Assembly (NCBI GenBank): GCA_030549495.1
Contig: JAUIRK010000953.1
Coordinates: forward strand, 648,001 to 712,000
From: Nectonema munidae
Taxonomy: Eukaryota > Nematomorpha > Nectonematoida > Nectonematidae
Length of the DNA: 64,000 bases
Reading direction: 5' to 3'
A program made the translations under genes and the position numbers. The notes below the pieces were generated by a model. The model saw only the letters and a program-made list of their open reading frames with translations, was not told where the DNA came from and did no database searches. This document shows positions 59,200-64,000 of this stretch, one piece after another. Each line of letters begins with the position of its first letter. Position 1 is the stretch's first letter.

Positions 59200-60760
59200 C
59201 ATTACTTATCTTTTCTTCCCATGAAACTTTTAGAATCATTCTGTAGCACCCTAACTCCAAGCTTGTTTATTTTCTCTTCCATTTCTTTATTATTTATCCA
59301 TGTTTCACATCCATAACCTGCTACTCACCATACAAACGTTTTCAATAATAATCCTGATTTTGTTGGAAGCTTGATTTCTCGACTTGGTAACTTTTTTTTC
59401 TTTTTTAATAAGCCGTCTTCATCGATTTGAATCCTTCCCAGATAGATATCTAGTACTCTTTAATTTTTCAAATTCCAAACTTGAAAATCCTTTATCTATT
59501 TTTTTCTATTTCAATTGAATACAACCACTTTAGTCTTTTTCTTGTCTACTTCTAAACCCTTTTCTTGGGAATATCTTATCAACTCCTCCAATAAACTTCC
59601 TAAGTCTTGTTCATTATCGCCTAGTATAACAGTACCATCGGCGAATTGAATCTATGAAATTTCTTCTCCATTTATACTAAGACCTTTACTATTATCTAGT
59701 TTATTCATGATTTCTTGTGCATACACACGAGGGGATAGGATGCATCCTTGATTTACTCCTTTATTTATCTTCACTTTTTCTTTTTCATTTAGAAGCATTG
59801 CTCTCATTTCCACACAGCTCTTTTTTCATTCTTAAATTGTATTCGTTGATACCCTTATTTCTAAGACTTTCATTAACCCTCGTCTTTTGACACCTATCAA
59901 ACGCTCTTTTGAAGTCGACAAAACAATCATAAACGTTTTTTCCTCATTAAAAAATAAAAAAAAAATATTTTTTTTCATACTTCGCCACCTCATTTAGAAG
60001 CCTTGCTTTTATTTTATTTTTTTGAGACACTAACAGTACTTTTTTATTTTTAGTATTTTCTTTAAAATCTTCTGATGCTTTTCGATCGCTGTAACATTTC
60101 TTTATTAAAATCCTTATTTTTTCATGTAACGCTGAACCTCCTTTCTCTATGAACTCGATTGGAATGTTATCAGGACCACAACTTTTCTTTTCTTTGACTT
60201 TGTTAATAGCACTTTCGATTTCATGATTTAGTATAAGTAAATATTCTGATTCATTATATATATATATATTCTCTTTTCAATTCTTCTCTATCGTATAGTT
60301 CTGTAATATATTCCCTCAATCTTTCATTAATATCTTATTCTTTTGTTAAAAATTTAGGATCTTTTGAGTAAATATCATCAGTTTTATTAAATTCTAAAGA
60401 TTGATTTACTTTTTTGATAACCCCAAATTTTCTTTTTAATTTCTTTTTCTCTCGCATTCATCTACCAATGCACATTTAATTTCAATGGATTCTTGTTTGG
60501 CCTTCCTGCAGTCAGCCCGCCCTACTTTCTTTACATAATTCCTTGTACTCTTTTTCATTCTTTTTTAGTTTTCTTCGATAAATTTTTGCTTTTGTTACGC
60601 GTTTTACTGCAAGATATTTGAACATTGTTATTTCTTTTGCTTCCTTCCAGTTCATCTTTTCATTTTAACAAATATCTTTTTCGATTAGATCATGCAATTT
60701 CTTTATCTCTTCTTCTCTAATACTGTTTAAATTCCACTTTTTTACAAAGTTTTTTTCTTC
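59200..60760 (-). pseudogene. RTE-like LINE relic
   Basis: On the - strand: KVGRADCRKAKQES (60520), INKVKEKKSCGPDNIPIEFI (60200), VYDCFVDFKRAFDRCQKTR (59910), a GC.LSPRVYAQEIMNKL region (59740), FADGTVIL in place of FADD (59640), and LIRYSQEKGLEVDKKKTKVV (59560). These are RT blocks of RTE-like elements. Many stops and frame changes. It is preceded on its 3' side by the MITE at 58667. Confidence 0.65.
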
Positions 60761-61084
60761 AAGTTTTTCAGTTTTGATAAAATTTCTCCACTTTTTCAAA
60801 AAAAAAAAAGAAAAAGTCGGCACTTTTTTTAATGTTTAACTTTGCAGTAAATAGTGCTGTTTGTAAATCTTTTCAGAGATAAAATATAATCAATTTGATT
60901 CTTTATTCACAATTTTAAATTTATTTGTTTGTTCCGAAGTGTAAAATTAGTGATGAGGCGATTACTTGGGAGTACACATACGGCAATTAAGAATCGGCAT
61001 TAGAATCGGAATCGTAAAAAACTGTGGTATAGTCCCATCACTAGTAATAATACAAAGGTATATCAAAACAAATCAATTTCATGT

Positions 61085-61320
61085 TATAAAACGTTTTACC
61101 TCAAAATTGGCCTTTAACTGGTTTGTTTCTAATTTATCTAGCAGAATGCAATTTGTGAATATTAATGGTTGTGATGTCAAATTCTGCAAGTATGGAGTAC
61201 CTTAGAGCTCAATACTTGGTCCTTTTTAAATCTTTACCTATATCCACTTATAAAGGTAACTGAATCTACTAATTTTCCTTTTCATACATATGCTGATGAC
61301 TATGTCTTTAGATGACCGTT
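61085..61320 (+). pseudogene. LINE reverse transcriptase fragment
   Basis: Reads FNWFVSNLSSRMQFVNINGC and VP.SSILGPF, then in another frame FPFHTYADDYVF. This is the RT block order of Jockey/CR1-like elements (W..SYL..R, VPQGSILGP, YADD). Only about 230 bases remain. Confidence 0.75.
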
Positions 61321-62043
61321 TCAATTTCTTTAGATGGAGGGACCCGGCTCCAATTGTTTCATAGCTCAAGAAGCTATGTGGCCGTCTTGAAGAATATAAA
61401 AATGTACATCTTTTATTACTTCCTAAACAATTTAAATTTCCTCATGATTTGAAAGCACTGCACGCCATGTTTCTCAAGGACTTTATACCTCATTTGAAAA
61501 AACCTTTCAGTTTTTTCCCTGATATATTCTCGATAATTCATATCTTGTAAAGTACTTTTGAAACCCATTGCACATTGTAAAAGATCTTTGTCTTGCATAA
61601 TCTCGTTGCATTCCTTGTTTGGACAATGAGATGAAGCTGGTGATAGAAATAATGAAACTAGATCGTTTCTCTTCCAACAAGATCGATGATTTCGTGCTCC
61701 ATCTGTCGAACCTTTTAATTAGTTTGTATTACTCTGGTTAAAAAAAGGAAGAAACATTTTGGTAAATAAAAGTTAAGGGTAAAAATGAAGAGGGATGTGA
61801 GAAGGGAAGGTTGCAATATTTGCAACATTGAAGAAAAGAGGTAGGGTAATGAAAAACAAGCTAAAGATGTCCTGTATGAATCGTCTGTAATGTAGATTTA
61901 AGGATGAAAGATTTCTATTTAGAGAGCATGCTTCTGTATCACTCTGAAAAGCAGAGATCACATGTTTTGAATTGCTAACTAACTGTAACCACAATGCTAC
62001 GTATGTTTTATAAGCTGGTGCATATATTTATTTCAAATCATAG

Positions 62044-62197
62044 ATTCATGACATGTTTGATCCATATGTTCCTCCTCCTCCTGCTTTCAAGCGTTTGGAT
62101 CACTACGAATTTTGTCAAGATTATCCCGAGACCGATAACAAGCTATACAAGAGAGAAGCAGCTTTCATGATTACAAATAAAAAGAAATTGATTGGAG
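62044..62197 (+). CDS. Exon of the unidentified host gene
   Basis: The acceptor tttatttcaaatcatag ends at 62043. The exon reads IHDMFDPYVPPPPAFKRLDH, YEFCQDYPETDNKLYKREAA and FMITNKKKLIG, ending at a GG|GTTTTT-type donor (62198) in phase 1. The G left over combines with GA at 63092 to give Gly. The proline tetrad and acidic/basic balance look like real protein. No family recognised. Confidence 0.6.
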
Positions 62198-63091
62198 GTT
62201 TTTTTTCTTTTTTCTCTTTCATTGGTTAACATTTGTGCTCCTCATTACGCATAAATAAAACAACTATTTTTTTAATTCGACGAGAAAAACATGAAAAACT
62301 TTATTTAGCGTTTCAAGTGAGGGAGAGAAAGTAATTGAATAATGTGTGTAGTTACGGACTATAGGATCATATAATGTTAGAGAGTCATAGAGGTTTAAGG
62401 AAAATGTTGGCTAGATATTTTTGTAGCTAAGAAAGTTATTAAATTCGACTTTGGGATGTTTTCAAGAAAAAGGTATGAAACAAAATAGAATGGGATTAGT
62501 TTTGGTTCAAGCAATGGCGTGAGTGGACATGGAGAGCTAAAAAGCGCGCTCGCTGTGGTCCTACGTAGTTTTGTAGATTTGGATTTATTATGCTATGATA
62601 ACATTTATATTTATATATAATGTTCAGTACTTTTTATAACTTATATTGCCAATTTAAGTTAATGTTAGCATATTTGTATTAATTTCTATATTCAATTAGG
62701 CTTCTAAGGGATATTGCAATATGTTAAATCATTGATATTTACAAAAAAGAAGAAGCAAATTTCAACTTATTTTATTTTGTAACTGTTATTGAATAGAACA
62801 GTATTTTAGACAAAAAATCTCAAAGTTCTGCTGAATGTAAAATTATCTCAAGCATTTGAAGGTCTACACACCGATTTCCTTTTTTGGGATAAATTTAAAA
62901 TGTTTATTCTGCTATCATATATGATAGATTCTTTATCATTTGTGGTAAGACAAAAATTAGGATAGAGGTTAAATGAGTTTAGAGCTAAAAAAAATCCAAT
63001 ACTTTTTAACCAAAAAAAAATTTTTTTTTAAAAACTTTTAGAAAACCCCTATTTTTGTGTTTTATTTTTTTATGTTTTTTGTTTTTTCCAG

Positions 63092-63146
63092 GAATGTGGA
63101 ATTTATTAACAATCAACCTTTATTCACGTCTAATTATAAGTAAAAA
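63092..63146 (+). CDS. Exon of the unidentified host gene
   Basis: The acceptor gttttttccag ends at 63091. In the phase set by the previous exon it reads GMWNLLTINLYSRLIISK and reaches a strong donor (GTATGT) at 63147 in phase 2. Unspliced, it would run to a stop at 63187-63189. Confidence 0.5.
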
Positions 63147-63396
63147 GTATGTTATAATCAGGAAGGCGAGAGAACAAATTAAATCTTAGGCTGAAAAATC
63201 GACTTTTATGTTTAATATAATAATATACTTTAAAAATGGTGCAAGAAAAATAACCGTATAAATAACAATTTTTTGATTTTTATTTTAAAAAATCATATAA
63301 CCAAAAGTATTTTTAGACTTGAATATTCTATCTTTTAGCTGTAATTTCCTTAATTTTAAAATTGATCTTTTGATCTTTTATATTAATGTGATTTAG

Positions 63397-63487
63397 GAAC
63401 AAACTAGGAGGATTTTTGCATCTCCAGGAAATCTTGCACCATCGGTTAAGAAAAACAAAAATGGATGCCAAATTCTTTAAGATAGAT
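63397..63487 (+). CDS. Exon of the unidentified host gene
   Basis: The acceptor aatgtgatttag ends at 63396. With AA carried over it reads K, then NKLGGFLHLQEILHHRLRKT and KMDAKFFKID, ending at the strong donor GTGAGT at 63488 in phase 0. The gene should continue beyond the window. Phases of all four exons (0, 1, 2, 0) fit together. Confidence 0.5.
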
Positions 63488-63492
63488 GTGAG

Positions 63493-63684
63493 TTATTTGC
63501 ATCCATCACCACTACTTCCTAGCTCATAGTTGAACACAATTCCGTGTTCGTTAGTGGCGGTTGGCTTGAAGGCATCATTCTTTTCTGCATGATTTTTTGA
63601 GTCTGTTTTTTCAATAAGCCTCACGCATTTTGCTATGTCCTTCAACTCATTAGCTTTGTTAGTATCATCTTCAAAGCAATTCAT
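63493..63684 (-). CDS. Possible - strand exon, low support
   Basis: A frame of 63 residues (MNCFEDDTNKANELKDIAKC, VRLIEKTDSKNHAEKNDAFK, TATNEHGIVFNYELGSSGDG) has a normal-looking composition for protein. It lies just past the donor at 63488 of the + strand gene. No splice site or homology supports it firmly. Confidence 0.25.
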   Translation of the reverse strand: MNCFEDDTNKANELKDIAKCVRLIEKTDSKNHAEKNDAFKPTATNEHGIVFNYELGSSGDGCK

Positions 63685-63739
63685 ACATTCTCTGCCTTTT
63701 TACTAGCAATAACAGTTCTCTTAATGATTTTTTCCTTTC

Positions 63740-63880
63740 ACATATGGCTTAGTTGTGAGAGCCCTTTAGTTGTGAAAGGGTCTTGGTTCGATACCCGATC
63801 ATGACTCTCCTTACCATCTATAAGGAGATTATTCTTCTCTTGGATGCGATACCGATAACTAAAAAATATGTCTGATGAAA
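63740..63880 (+). repeat. tRNA-derived SINE
   Basis: TGGCTTAGTTGTGAGAGCCC resembles box A and GGTTCGATACCCG box B at tRNA-like spacing. A tRNA-unrelated body follows (CTCCTTACCATCTATAAGGA). Different in sequence from the SINE at 36012. Confidence 0.6.
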
Positions 63881-63974
63881 GTTAATTTTCGTTGTTATAT
63901 TCATTAACAAGTAAGTAAGCTCATTAATTTACCTTCCCATCAGAGCTTTTGAATAGCGCTATAGCTTTTGTTCA

Positions 63975-64000
63975 TTAACCCATTTACGGCCAATGTTCCT
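63975..64000 (+). mobile_element. Left end of another piggyBac-type element, cut by the window
   Basis: TTAACCCATTTACGGCCAAT followed by GTTCCT matches the right-end repeat of the MITE at 21201-21337 and starts the TGTTCC palindrome. Only the first 26 bases are in the window. Confidence 0.75.

Noticed and set aside
63493-63684. Strong host exon on the - strand
   Set aside because: The composition is good, but splice sites and homology are lacking and it abuts the + strand gene; kept only at low confidence.

Overview
The window is AT-rich eukaryotic DNA with little coding sequence. It is mostly intron or intergenic DNA filled with transposons: piggyBac, CMC, Tigger/pogo, hAT, Merlin, mariner, several LINE fragments and tRNA-derived SINEs. 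The transposon mix and base composition suggest an arthropod, possibly a caligid copepod, but that is inference and I cannot prove the species. I saw no convincing LTR retroelement, Polinton or other virus-like element.

Host genes. (1) On the + strand at 47-4749 is the 3' part of a gene with one long exon and a short cysteine-rich exon that together form a LIM-like zinc-binding module. (2) At 14.4-18.3 kb there is a CpG-rich stretch ending in a strong splice donor, then a few small candidate exons, the best of which ends at 18303. (3) At 32.9-33.9 kb on the - strand is an intact, intronless casein kinase 1 alpha-like gene. (4) At 55.1-63.5 kb on the + strand four phase-compatible exons form part of a gene I could not identify, whose largest intron is packed with mobile elements.

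Mobile elements in order: SINE (2.7 kb), diverged satellite-like arrays (6.6-9.6 kb), Merlin relic (11.9 kb), long hairpin plus 161-bp repeats (13.2-13.9 kb), 28-bp and 34-bp minisatellites (14.1 and 17.4 kb), hAT/ZBED-like relic (18.6-20.6 kb), piggyBac MITE (21.2 kb), hAT MITE (21.9 kb), a MITE with 9-bp target duplication (24.9 kb), piggyBac A (27.4-32.6 kb) containing an intact-looking CMC transposon, a LINE fragment (34.1 kb), SINE (36.0 kb), a 4-kb LINE (36.8-40.8 kb), a Tigger element split by piggyBac B (42.0-47.9 kb), a transposon of an unassigned DDE family (48.1-50.0 kb), piggyBac C (51.1-52.9 kb), hAT MITE (54.5 kb), a mariner relic joined to a strikingly GC-rich transposon (55.8-57.9 kb), another hAT MITE (58.7 kb), an RTE-like LINE relic (59.2-60.8 kb), a small LINE piece (61.1 kb), a SINE (63.7 kb), and one more piggyBac end cut off by the window edge.

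The most notable points are these: the CMC element sits so precisely in piggyBac A that removing it with one TAA copy restores the transposase frame; the kinase gene ends inside a second copy of the piggyBac A 5' region; the piggyBac families share a palindrome near their ends; and two very differently composed copies of one poorly described DDE transposase family lie within 10 kb of each other.
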